64,000 nucleotides of DNA, from the NCBI GenBank assembly GCA_949825065.1, contig OX463841.1, positions 18,794,479-18,858,478 of the forward strand, written 5' to 3'. Made by a program: the position numbers and the translations under genes. This stretch comes from Odontocerum albicorne (lineage: Eukaryota; Arthropoda; Insecta; Trichoptera; Odontoceridae). Shown piece by piece: positions 34,617-64,000 of the stretch (the first letter of the stretch is position 1; the number at the start of each line of letters is the position of its first letter). The notes under the pieces were generated by a model, which made no database searches, was not told the DNA's origin, and worked only from the letters and a program-made list of their open reading frames with translations.

Positions 34617-37005
34617 AAACCCTAGTTGTTTTATTAGGCCATTCACAAGCCTTTCGCTGAATGGTTGGAGCCTTCTCCACAACTCTTACTATTCGAGTTG
34701 ACGGTGCAGTGAGCACGTACATATGTCAGACATCAGACGACGCGAAGCCGTCTGGTGCCAACCTCAATCATCAGACCTGGGTGCACATACACAAACTCAA
34801 CCGGCAATAGCCGTACAATTCAAGTATGCTCCATCGAAAGCCTCCCCGTGGTACACAGCAAATCCTACATTCAGCCATCCCCATCAGCACTATCCAAATC
34901 CCATCAGCTTTCCCTTTCATAGCGCTGACTGACGTTCATCCACATATGACATGTATCCAGAGAACACCCTCGACGGAGGACAGAAACAGATAACAGCAAA
35001 GAGGGACACATAGCTACCTAGAAATGAAATTAAAGTCCTAGTCCGATCGGCGGACCTACTACACGAGCCAAGACCATCAGCAAACTCACCAAGAGTTGTC
35101 AGGCCAAGATCTGTATGCGCCACCATATTTTTTTTCTTTTTGGGAAAAATGTGGAAACCCAACATGACAGACTGAACTATCATTAATTTGCCCCAACGGC
35201 TAGCTCCTTTCGTCAATTATCAATATGGCGTAACAAATCCACCTTGACTGTGTCTTTGACGAGAATTCTAACTATCTACCGAAGGCCAGATAGTTAGTAA
35301 ATAATGCAATGAATTTACTTAAAGACCAATTTTCCTGACAACCCAAAGTGCCCAATTTAAGGTGCTGAAATACGTCCGCTGGCAATTTAAGAGAAAAAAA
35401 AAACTTACAGAAAACCACACGTCCAACTAGGTGGCTTATAACCTAGGTGTAAGCTACACCAAGCAGCGCTTAGCTTCCAGCCTGCTACAACCTATCTGTA
35501 CCTTTAACCTAAAGGTTGTTCCTTTTGCCTTAAGCCATTAGTTATCGCAAGAAGTGCGATCAAAACGTTCTTCCGGCACGGCCCCTCTATTCGAAGAACG
35601 ATCCATGAGGTGCAGGGTAGAGATTATGCCGAAGAGAAGAAGGTGAACTCGTCTTGCTACTCTCACAGTATCATTGAGGCATGAACAGATCCTTTCCTAG
35701 GAGTTCGCATTACTCGCATTGGTTTGCTCCAAACCACTTGTGACGAACACGTAATTAATGAGGAATTAAACCTCTCCTATACTTGTCTTCTGCGGATGGT
35801 AATTAATGTTGCTAACCCTTATCCGTGATATCATATGATTCTAGGAATCCACTAAATTTCAGAAGAGGGGACTAGCCTCATCACCCTCAGCTGTACTTAT
35901 ATGATGCGGATCACGGCGGGGATATTTATTCCTCATATATCCTTTACTAATAGTTTTCGATGACGCCATCTCAAAGATGAAGTTTAAACAACTTGCCAAC
36001 TTTATACTACGGCCAGCATCGTGAAAACATGCTCCACTCCCGATGAAGGAGGTTAAACGAACATATGCTTCAATACTGCATGGTATACTCGCTCGCTTGT
36101 ATACAGGCATGTGCCCTAAGGTCTCTGACTTCTTGCCCAAGCGCATTAAAGTTGTCACAACGCGTTATATATGTAGACGTTCTAAAAATCAGGGTGTATA
36201 ATACCCTTGCGAGAGGAAAAAAATCAAAGTTTTTCGCCCTTTGGTGACATACTTGTAATAATTAATCAGCGATCTAGGTTCCTATTACATCTGCGGTATC
36301 ATGAAGCTTATGGCTGGCGAGCTTACCGTGAAGCTAGGCGTTGTTTCGAAAACTAAACTGAACTAACTACAATGTACGAGTAATACGAGTAAAATTCTAA
36401 CTTATTTACCATGCCGCTGGTTATGAAACTTCTACAGTATTACTCTCTACTAGGATCCCTCCTGAGTTCGTCGCGGTACTTACGATGTCCTAGACAATTG
36501 TACGCGTCATCGCAAAATTCGGATTTGTATAACCCTGTAATACGGCTTCCTAATACACGCACAGGCACAAACAATTATAGCCATACGTCTAGAAGGCAAC
36601 CTCAAAAGGGACACAATACCAAATACAATACATAGGCACAAATACAATACAATACCAACAGAAATGAAATTATGTATACAATTGATGCGACAAAAAAAAA
36701 TTCAATTCAGGATAATAAGACATATGCATGGCAGATAATAAGATACGGAAAAAAAACACAAGAATTATAACCCTCAAGCTTTTACTTGAGATCAATAAAG
36801 TCGATAATTAATTATTTCCAAGACTCCCAGTCCTGTTTGCATATCATCAAGCCAACAAGGTACAGAACCCTGGTCATCCTGATCAAGAACAACCAGTTCA
36901 TTCTACAATGCGCCGTTGGCAAGGATAATCCTTCGTCCAATGAGTCATCCATAAATGACTATAAACCTCCTAATTCCCAAAGAATGCCTGAACTACTCAA
37001 CAAAT
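34617..37005. other. LTR-element interior with no recognisable coding capacity
   Basis: This is where pol would be expected on the minus strand. I see no YxDD, DTG/DSG protease, HHCC or D,D35E integrase signature and no minus-strand open frame over about 100 codons. Confidence 0.65.
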
Positions 37006-38287
37006 TTATTTATTTTTTGTTGAACTCCAAAATTCTTTCGGAAGGCGCGACATGTCCACTTCTACACCCAAGTGTGAGCTCGGCCCTGTTTCATATTTTG
37101 GTTTATTATTTCGCGACCTTTTGTCGCCTTCAAGACTACGACAGTTGTGCGGGCAGGTACGTGCGAAGTGACCCGGGCGCCCACAGCGAAAACACAAATT
37201 ATTCTTCTCATTGCTCCTTCTCAAGGAATGTCTTTCCGCAACTACTGACCTCCTGTGTGCTAACGATTCAGATTTATTACTCCGGTGATTACCAGGCGAC
37301 CCTCTATTTCCTTGCTGATTACGCATCCCATAGAGACAGCTTCTGGCAATATGATTCGGCCGACCACAGGAAAAACACAGATTAGACGCCAATTTTTTGC
37401 TAATGCTTTTACGTGCAATGGACTTTAGGTCTGAATGAAATGACCGAGTCAGCACCTTGCTGCTTTTATTTATCTGCTCAAACGAGGAACATAATCTCAT
37501 CAGCTCTTTAACTGATGCGGGCTGAGCACTGACAAGGACTGAACTAAATCCAGTGTGAAGTCCTCGTTTAAATATTTGTAAAAGTTCGAACTCGGTCAGG
37601 ACAGAGTCCAATGATTTATTTAATTCCAATATCCTAAAGATATAATCTGATGAAGATTCTTCTGGCCCTTGGCTGGACACCAAAATCTCCAATTTCCGAT
37701 CTACCATGAAGCTTCCGGACTCGAACCTTTCCAAAAAATAAGCTTTCAACGTGACCCATTCCATATGGTCCCTATACGTAACTCTAAAAAAGGTCAGTGC
37801 TCTATCACGCAAGAACTCTGGGAGAACAGGAGAAAGTGAATCGACATCGAACCTACGCGCGCGCGCTATTTCCTCTAGTCTTACCAAAAACTCTCGAATA
37901 CTACCAGAACCATTATACGGATCCAGTGGCCACGACAAATTTATTTAATGGAGGTAATTGGTTACCTCTAGCGCTATGAGACGGCAACATTTCCAAGTCT
38001 CTTGAAGGACAAGACCCTGTAAATGGCAAGGAAGAGTCCGAACGAGAGGCTGCCGCTCCGGAAACCAGTTCCATAGAAAATTCCGGGGCTCCTCGCAAAT
38101 TAACATGTGCCTTAGATCTCTGAGGCAATATAACCTGTTCCGTAGGAGAGTGAACGAGGCCCTTATTGTAGTTCCACGCCTGCCGACGTAACCTGGGGAG
38201 TTTGTTACCCGGAGTGATTCCCCTCTCCATCAATTCCCCAATCAATCTCTCCTTAGTTGCACTCGTAATATTGTCAATAGGACTCAT
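37006..38287 (-). CDS. Gag of the LTR retrotransposon (two CCHC zinc knuckles, one frame change)
   Basis: Frame 1 (38287-37913) starts MSPIDNITSATKERLIGELM and encodes an N-terminal helical region. Near 37925 the reading must move +1 into the second frame (to 37006). That frame begins SWPLDPYNGSGSIREF and holds the capsid-like retrotransposon Gag fold (EFLRDRALTFFR, LKAYFLERFESGSF, LQIFKRGLHTGF), then a basic linker and two zinc knuckles, CFSCGRPNHIARSC and CFRCGRPGHFARTC. Total length is about 425 residues, usual for Ty3/Gypsy Gag. The role would be particle assembly and RNA packaging. The shift is either a one-base lesion or programmed +1 frameshifting; with no pol downstream a programmed shift would be odd, so a lesion is likelier. 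Confidence 0.85.
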
Positions 38288-39188
38288 TATGAACTTTTAT
38301 CCTCAGCTAGCAGGAGAAGAGTTCTATCTGAAAGATTGGAAATCCCAAGGACTCTAGGCCACGCCGTTATTAATATGTGTTCCTAATCTCAGGAATAGCC
38401 TTCACCACAAATTCCAATCGCATGTAATCGAAGAAAACAACTCTACTTTAAAGGCCTTACATAGAATAATTTAATAGAAGTTCGATCACCCGGCCACGCT
38501 ATTAAACACTATCCAAACAGAAAGAAAACGTAACGAATTATTCCTTGCAAATTGCAACAAAGAACTTCTATTAGTTGCTAGTCACCCGGCCGATCACAAG
38601 AAACTATGGCGTTCCACTAGCTTTGCCTATCCGATTACCGGCCAGAATCGAGATTATACTCCTCGTAAAACTACGCTCAACTCGATTTTTTCTAATTTTA
38701 GAAAATAACTACCTACACTCGCACAGCTTTTATCAGCCGCACGTTATTAGTTGGTTATTATATTTTATTTAATTAATAAATAAAATCCTCAACTCTTACA
38801 CAAAATGCAACACAAAATGACCGCCAACAAACGGTACTTGAATCAATTTCCGCCCGACCGACTTGACTGAAGTCCAAAGCCTATGCTTTGTCGTTTTAAC
38901 GGTCCTGGATTGGTTTCAATTCTTTACCGAGTTATACGCGGTTAACCAAAAATAATATACAAAATTATACACCGTATACAATACAATAATGCACAAAATT
39001 TCAAGTATCAAAAAAGGAAGAAAAGACGAAAAAAACATAAAATTCAAATACACAGTATACAATACAGTAATGCACAAAATATTCTAGTATCAAAAAGAAG
39101 AAAGAAAGGAAAAAAAACATAAAAATTCAAATTATACCGTCCAAGCTCGACGACGCACCTCAAGGCCCCGCGTTGAAAAGGTGGCCAG
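38288..39188 (-). other. 5' untranslated leader of the LTR element with primer-binding site
   Basis: It lies between the 5' LTR (right copy) and the gag ATG. The primer-binding-like TGGCCACCTTTTC (minus strand, about 39187-39175) is next to the LTR. No coding region is seen. Confidence 0.6.
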
Positions 39189-40666
39189 TTTCAAACTTTT
39201 AACCCTTTAATTAATTAATTCCGTTGGATTACTAAATGCCTGGATGTTACAATGTATGACTCTTACTCCGGTAGCTCAGTATAGGTAAAACAAGGCTCAA
39301 TAAGATCTCAAGATGTCGTGGGAAGAGGTAGGCAGTCGTCAGTGCTTGGGTAGGTATAAATACATAATGAAACACATATTTGCTGTTAATTAGTTATATA
39401 TTTAATCCTGACGAGCTGATACTCCGTCAGGAAAATCAAATGGGCAGATTACTCTCTGATACTCCGCTAGCCTTTCAGATGGACAGGCAGTCGAAGTAAT
39501 TTTCTTATCAGGGGTAATCTCACAACAGTCCGTTGCGGAATTGTGCCAATTCTCAAAGATTAGATATCGCCAATCTCTAGATTTACTCAAATATCACCAT
39601 AAAATGACAAGCAAAAGAGGATAAATAAGGTTCATCTTACTCCAATACAAAGACACAATGTATTATCCCAGATCCGCTTCAAGTGTAAGACCAGGTCGAC
39701 TCGTATATGGCCCTCTGACCTTATACTGTTACTACAGGGCCGTGGAAGTGAAGAAATCCCCACAGTATGGTTGGTGACCGTCAATTCGTGCCGTAATACA
39801 GTCACACGACTCGGTCCGGTCCTGAATACTCCAGAATCTTGCGCGCACTCGATATTGCTGACAGAATCAGTTAACTTTGACCCGAGATTGAGTTGTACGT
39901 CTATCTCGAGATCGTCGTTTGGACAACAATCCAGAATCTGCTCAAATAAAGACGTAGGTCAAAACAAGATCCCCGTTTGCAGATTATCCAGAATTTACCG
40001 AACAAATTGTATCAAAAATAAAAATGAACAATCAAATATGTGACAAGCTTTTTCGAGTTCGTGAACGGCGTTAAGATGAATAGATGATAGCTTGACAACT
40101 TCGTGGCGAGAAAAGAGGCTGGGAAGATCGCGCCCCCTGAATATAAAGGGTCTCCCGGACCCCCACGTCAATAGAAAGTTGATCGTGACCGTTGAAATAA
40201 CAATAAATCTCTCCAACAAAAAATCTCTCCACTTCGGCAATTAAAGTTTATCTAGACTATGGCAGTGTCATAAAGTCGAGAATCTTTTTGTATAGCATCC
40301 GGTAACCTTAAAAGCGATACTTAGAATGCTAACAGACAATAAGTGCACACACCCTTTTGAAATATAGCTTGAGCGAAGTTTTATTTCTTTCTTTGCTATT
40401 CCTTTGTTTCAATAGTTATCTATGACTGCAATAAATCAGATCGTAAGACGGAACACCAATTAACGATCTTCATAAAGACAAGCGTTCTGCATCCTTTAGA
40501 AAAGGGAAGAGAAATCTGACCCTTTGAGACATGTTACAATAGGAGCCCTTCTCGCAAGTGGAGCTTTCTCTTTTTGACTCCCCCGGTTCACTATTTTTAA
40601 TGGTTATTTATAACTGCAATAAACTAATTGGTCGACCCTACCCGAGCAAGGGCCCGGGTCCTGACA
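39189..40666 (-). repeat. 5' LTR (right copy)
   Basis: Same length and sequence as the left LTR except for about five substitutions, for example near 39199, 39300, 39709, 40396 and 40463. On the coding strand it begins TGTCAGGACCCGGG. Confidence 0.95.
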
Positions 40667-41693
40667 ATGGTTTGTAGAACATAATAAAATTCTGGATATT
40701 AATCAATTTGGTTTCCGTAAATCACGTAGTGCTATGGATAATTTAGCTATTCTCACTACTGATATTCATTCCGCATTTACTTATCAAAAACCACTTATAG
40801 CCGCTTTCTTAGATATTACCTCAGCTTATGACAATGTCATTTTACATATTTTAAAACAAAAGATGTTACACAAAAAAATACCCAACAAAATCACCCACCT
40901 CATATTTAACCTTTTATCAGAACGCTCCATCTTTCTATCAGTGGAGGAGGTGTCTTTCACAAGAACAGTTTGGAGGGGTCTCCCGCAAGGATCAGTCCTT
41001 AGCCCCCTCCTTTATAACATTTATACGGCAGATCTTGCTCACCTGGTTCCCCTCAATACCGTCGTATTACAATATGCAGATGATATCGTGGTTTATGCGT
41101 CCAATGAATCCTTTAAAATAGCAGAAAAAATATTAAACAATTCCCTCCACTCTCTCTCCAAGTGGCTCAAAAATCATGGATAAGATATTTCTCCCTCTAA
41201 AAGTTCTATTGTCGTGTTCTCGCGGAAAAGCCTACCACTAATATTTATATTGAAAATGTCCCTATTCTTAACCACAGTTCACACAAATTCCTCGGAATGA
41301 CATTCGACTCCAGGTTAACCTGCCAAAAAAACATAAATATTCTTCGCGCAGTATTAGGAGTCTTGTGGGGGGCACACCCAACCACTTTGAGACTTCTATA
41401 CACCACCCTCATCAGAAGCCACCTTGATTATGTGTCATTCTTATTAGACCCTACCTTCAAATATATCCTCCATAAACTAAACCTTATTCAATTTTAGGCC
41501 CTTCTAATTATAGTTGGAGCTATGAAATCTACGCCGACAAATGCCCTACAGGTTGAATGTGTGGACCCACCGCTCTGCTTCCGAAGACAGTTCTTAGGTA
41601 CCAGATATTTCTTCAATATATACAAAACAACATCCCACCCCCTTCTGCGTAAATTGAAATCACTTTCAGATCTCATTCCCACAATATGTTTGC
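40667..41693 (+). pseudogene. LINE ORF2, RT remainder, broken
   Basis: The RT continues where it was cut at 31340: FGFRKSRSAMDNL, then AFLDITSAYDNV (first catalytic Asp block), GLPQGSVLSPLLYNIY and VLQYADDIVVYAS (the YADD box). Frameshifts and stops follow; later parts include MTFDSRLTCQKN and LIRSHLDYVSFLL. Sense LINE sequence ends near 41693, before any 3' UTR or poly(A), and is joined to inverted 5' UTR. Confidence 0.88.
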
Positions 41694-41935
41694 GAAAAAA
41701 ATTTAAAGAGAAAAAAAAAACTACCTACCTTTAGATCTACGGTGAAATTAACCACAAATATGTACACAATCTAAGTTATAATAAAATACAATACATATAT
41801 AAATAATGGTAATATGAACGGTTATTTGTTATATGATCTAAATTAAAATGAATTTAGTGTAAAAAAAGGTTTGATTTTTTTTACCGACAATGGCACAACT
41901 TTCCCGAGCCGACGACCAGAGAGAAAAAAAAACAT
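41694..41935 (-). mobile_element. inverted copy of the LINE 5' UTR
   Basis: The reverse complement closely matches 28239-28477, including GTCGTCGGCYCGG, TACACTAAATTCAT, TAACAAATAACCGTTCAT and the GGTAGGTAG motif before the T-run. It abuts truncated ORF2 with no 3' UTR between. Confidence 0.85.
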
Positions 41936-41948
41936 AATGCAAAATTGT

Positions 41949-41986
41949 GTTTGTCTACCGAACGAAAGTTCGTTCGGCAGACAAAC
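41949..41986. repeat. 18-bp-arm hairpin
   Basis: GTTTGTCTACCGAACGAA at 41949-41966 pairs with 41969-41986 with one mismatch and a 2-base loop. It lies just outside the LINE. Confidence 0.9.
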
Positions 41987-44900
41987 AAATTTATGCGAGC
42001 TGCTTTAAACTCAGGACTGAATTTTACTAGAAGGCCCTGAGTAAATCCATATTGCGGGCCCAAAAAAATAAAAAATCAAATGTACCAAAGAAAAAAAAAT
42101 TAAAGAGGAGGGGGGGGGGACCGATATATGTGAACATAAGGAATATTTTTTTTCTGGTGCCTTTTATATTCAATAATATTAGGTTTTATCGAAAGTACCT
42201 ACCTAATTTTGTTGGCCCGGAGGCAGCTACCGGCTCTGTCATACAGATTTTCATGGTTTTTTTTTCAATTTACTTTTTGAGCTCCAGGGACTTCACGAAT
42301 TTGGGGAACTAGGCTATAATCCCTTTAGCCCTACGATAAAAACGGACCTGGATGAACTGAAAAACATATGTTATTATTACTACTTCTATTAAAGATGCCA
42401 GAGGGGATCATAACACGTATCTTAATATAATAATTGCTCACTACTCAACACAACATTTATAAAATGTGTAATTTTCATTGACGTAAAACAGCAATAATAA
42501 ATATATCTAGTTAACATATCATGTGAGGAAATTCTAGAATCGTAAGTCTCTTGAAGATTATGGTGTCCATGAAAAGTATAAAATCAAACAGAAACACGAG
42601 ATTAGCAAAATTGATCCATTGTCCCCCTCTATAAGATAATCAACCGTCTCAAGTGTGGCAGCTACTTCGATATCACTGTTTCTGATTCCTAGGAAGGTCC
42701 TTACTCAGGAGACCCTCAGTCGTATTCGAATTGTCGTTCTAGGTGTCATGAAGACGTAGCAATGCAGACAGTTTTATATTTAGTAAATCTTGTGTGGATC
42801 AAATTTTAACAAGCATAGGAACTCAACATGTCACTTGCTTGCTGCTTTATTGATTGAAAAAATATTTAGTAATTCCCACAAACTTTTAAAATGGGATATA
42901 CTAGTTGCTAGCGTTGTACCTCCTAAGAATGTAACTATGACCAAAGCCCTGCGCCAGGACTCCGAATGCTGTGTGAGGAGATCTAGTGGTTCATTCGAAT
43001 ATTTTAAGGTCACTATGAACTTTTTCTTAAAAAGTTCACAATGTACATAAGATACCATTCAATGTCATACATATTGTATAGAAGTTGGGCGAACTTGAAT
43101 GCGTTCGTGATAACACGTTGTTGGGAAGTTATATGAGTGATTTACAGCGTACTGTACAGAATGAAAAACAAAGCTGATGGACAGTGATCTCTCTCCTGAT
43201 ATGGACACCCCCTTTACACCAATGATGTCCTTATCAATATATTATAGTTGGAAATTTCAAATATGATGCCACGGCTTCTGTGGACAAGAGTCTCGATAGA
43301 ATAAAATGCTGTCAGCGATGCCTTGAACGATGTGAGGGTTATATGAGACCTCATATTTTCCTCATTAGACATACGTCAGCTATTTGATACGTGCACCTTG
43401 TTTAATTTTTTCTGCGACTTTCACTTTATGAGTTCCGTAAAATTATTTTCCAATTCATGAGTTCCCGTTTTCCAAGTAAATATTAGTAACAAATTACCTC
43501 GTAAATGAGGTCAATACATATAATTAAATCTTTGATTTTTTTACAGCAGCGTACTATAATTCCCTCTCAACAGTCTCAATCAACTTATTGATAAGATAAA
43601 ATGGCAGCAATATATTTGAGAACAAATGTTTATTTGAAAATATCCTTTGAAGAAAAATAACACATTCGATTAGTGTTCTTAAATTACTTGACGCCATCCT
43701 TTGGTCTTGAAACATTCGCCATTTCTTTTTTGGCATGTCATGAGCCATTATCATAAAGACGTTTAAACCATAAACCGTTATTAAAGTTTAAAAATGAAAA
43801 ACATCTTTAAATTTGAAAAAGTTTCATCAATAGCTGTTATATAGCTAATTGACGTTGACTTACGTTGAGACATGATAAGGCGTCGACCGAATGCATGTCT
43901 GGTGCAACCATTTAATGACATAATTTACGTCCTATAAAATTAGCAAAATAATTTCCGCCAAGTCTGATCTTTAGGAAAACAGTAAGCTAACACATCATGC
44001 CCACGTGACGACAGCGGTTTCATAAAAAAAATAATGGACTTGTTCTGAGATGTTTGACAAAACATTCAATCGCTTTATGTTATATTTTATCGGAGGCGAT
44101 ATTCTTACATTCTTTAATTATTTTTAAGTTTTGTTGTTAATGTCTTTATGCACCTATAATATTTCTACATTCATCGTTTTTTATAATTTTTTTAATGTTT
44201 TTATTAATTCAAAAACATTCGAGATTCATAAATATTTTATTTAAGATAAATAAATATAGATCACGCGCACACTTCAGGTGAAACATAAGTGTACAGAGTC
44301 TGTAACTTAACTAGTCAAACTTAAACATCTCTTTAACAATAAACCGGGAGTATTACATCTGAAAAAACCTCATAACAGGAGGCAGAAACACATGTCATGG
44401 TTATTAAGCATGATAAAAAGAATAAAACAGAAATTTCTTTTTTAGAATTCTAATACGGAGTTCCAAAATCTCTGAGAAATTCTAGGTGTATAAATGAATA
44501 AATAAATAAATATAGGTTAATTGATACCAACATAGTATGTACATAATATATTTAAATACACTTCAAAAACACATAGATGGCAGAAAATACATTTAAGAGA
44601 GAAGCTATCAAAAGGTTTGGGCTCATCTAATAACATCCCCTCGGCCAAGATACACCCCACCAATATAGGGCGAGCTCAGCCACGAGGACACCGGATGTTT
44701 TTCAATCCACACCCTATGGATGTAAAGGAAGCGAAAGATGTATGTCGAGATGGGAAAGTCTGGCGCTCTGTCTTCTTGGTATATTTTGACAGAAAAATGG
44801 CGTAATGATAAGCATGTACAAGGTTAAAACCTTAGACATGTTTTCAAAATTAAAATAGAATGGAATCGAAAAAATAATGAAATAATTTATTATGTTATGT

Positions 44901-45617
44901 AAGACCAAAATTAGGCAATTAAGTATTAGAAGTAGCGTGGACTTAGTCCATAATGTGGCCGAAGCAGAAGAAATAATAAAGTGAAAATAAGTTTTAAGTG
45001 TAACATTAAATAATTAATTGAATGCATAAAAATGTAAGAAATCAGAGATAAATTTCAAATGACCATTAAAAAAACAATTTAAAGACCAACTTTGTCAACT
45101 CATCAACTCACAGTTATAAAAGAAAATGTTCATTTATAACTGTGAGTTGATATTTGAAAGTAAATGAACTAAATAATGCTATAAATCGGTAAATAAATAC
45201 CTACAATGTTAAATTTATTATTTTGATATTACCTAAAATATTATAAAAATGAAGTACCTACTTAACAAAATTAATTCAAAGATTTTACACTAGGTAGGTA
45301 CTTTCCTACTCTGACTGCTATGACTTGTTACTTGATTCTATAGAGGGGGGGAATATATTTTCGATACGTAAAAATAGTTTTTAAGGAATTCATAAAAAAG
45401 TTTTAGTGTTTGGTATAATATTTACATTTACTTTCGTAAGAGTCATTTGTTTTCTTATAAGTCTATTTAATTTCAAACCTAATTTTAAACTTGAATTATG
45501 TGTAGCTGAGCATTAGACATTTCTTGTTTCTTGTGTTGTCGGGCTTTGTGTATTGTTATTGTACTTAACTATAGGATTCGATGTTGATTTATATATTTAA
45601 TTTTACGTACCCTTAGC
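41987..45617. other. intergenic DNA upstream of Asx
   Basis: No host gene recognised. An open frame at 44617-44805 ends AKDVCRDGKVWRSVF, resembling the tail of LINE ORF2 proteins, and may be an old fragment. A perfect 19-bp-arm hairpin lies at 45102-45151. A run of ten Gs occurs near 42110. The Asx promoter and 5' UTR probably lie in the last kilobase. Confidence 0.45.
45102..45151. repeat. perfect 19-bp-arm inverted repeat
   Basis: ATCAACTCACAGTTATAAA (45102-45120) and its exact reverse complement (45133-45151) flank a 12-base loop, about 470 bases upstream of the Asx exon. Confidence 0.93.

Positions 45618-64000
<18,383 letters not shown>

Larger units (their letters stand above)
31341..40666 (-). 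mobile_element. non-autonomous LTR retrotransposon, gag without pol (9.3 kb)
   Basis: Two direct LTRs of 1478 bp (31341-32818 and 39189-40666) enclose a 6.4-kb interior. A 4-bp target duplication ATGG lies at 31337-31340 and 40667-40670 within the LINE RT gene. Coding strand is minus: the right LTR is the 5' LTR, starting TGTCAGGACC, and one base after its end is TGGCCACCTTTTC, a plausible tRNA primer-binding site. A purine-rich AAAGTGGAG precedes the left (3') LTR. Only gag is recognisable. The 4.2 kb from gag to the 3' LTR, where pol would lie, contains repeats and no protease, RT, RNase H or integrase motif. Confidence 0.88.

Noticed and set aside
42052..42312. Open frame next to a G-run and many A-runs
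   Set aside because: Low-complexity translation without family resemblance.

Overview
This window is AT-rich nuclear DNA from an arthropod, almost certainly an insect; the order cannot be settled from sequence alone. Host genes have introns with GT/AG boundaries, one gene is the Polycomb-group gene Additional sex combs (Asx), and the intervening DNA is crowded with DD34D mariner transposons, piggyBac-like and hAT miniature elements, a Jockey/R1-like LINE, tRNA-derived SINE pieces and long (TA)n microsatellites. One run of 200 Ns (50233-50432) is an assembly gap inside a (TA)n tract.

Three host genes are supported. (1) 1112-3664 (+) is the last coding exon of a large C2H2 zinc-finger protein with at least 14 fingers, mostly in pairs. 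(2) A four-exon gene on the minus strand, 27950 down to 12694, encodes a protein of about 430 residues with two MYND-type zinc fingers and an MSS51-like C-terminal domain; all exon phases agree. (3) Asx on the plus strand has exons at 45618-47907, 51290-51456, 54418-54929 and 63795 to beyond the window end. It is identified by a strongly conserved DEUBAD/ASXH domain and by a Pro-rich motif in the last visible exon; the phases of all four exons agree.

Most of the rest is mobile DNA. At least 13 mariner copies fall into nine families by terminal inverted repeats (TIRs) and transposase sequence. They lie between genes and inside the introns of genes 2 and 3, all are broken, and several are nested, deleted or folded back. 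A LINE (28239-41935) is split inside its reverse-transcriptase domain by a 9.3-kb LTR element (31341-40666). This element has two 1478-bp LTRs differing at about five positions and, on the minus strand, a gag gene with two zinc knuckles but no recognisable pol: a young, non-autonomous, gag-only LTR retrotransposon. Two copies of a TTAA-flanked MITE family, another TTAA MITE with a perfect palindrome, a hAT MITE with an 8-bp target duplication, a 186-bp fold-back element and several minisatellites complete the picture.

No operon-like system is present. The region is best read as two long host genes whose introns act as transposon sinks, with a compound LINE/LTR insertion in the intergenic space between them.
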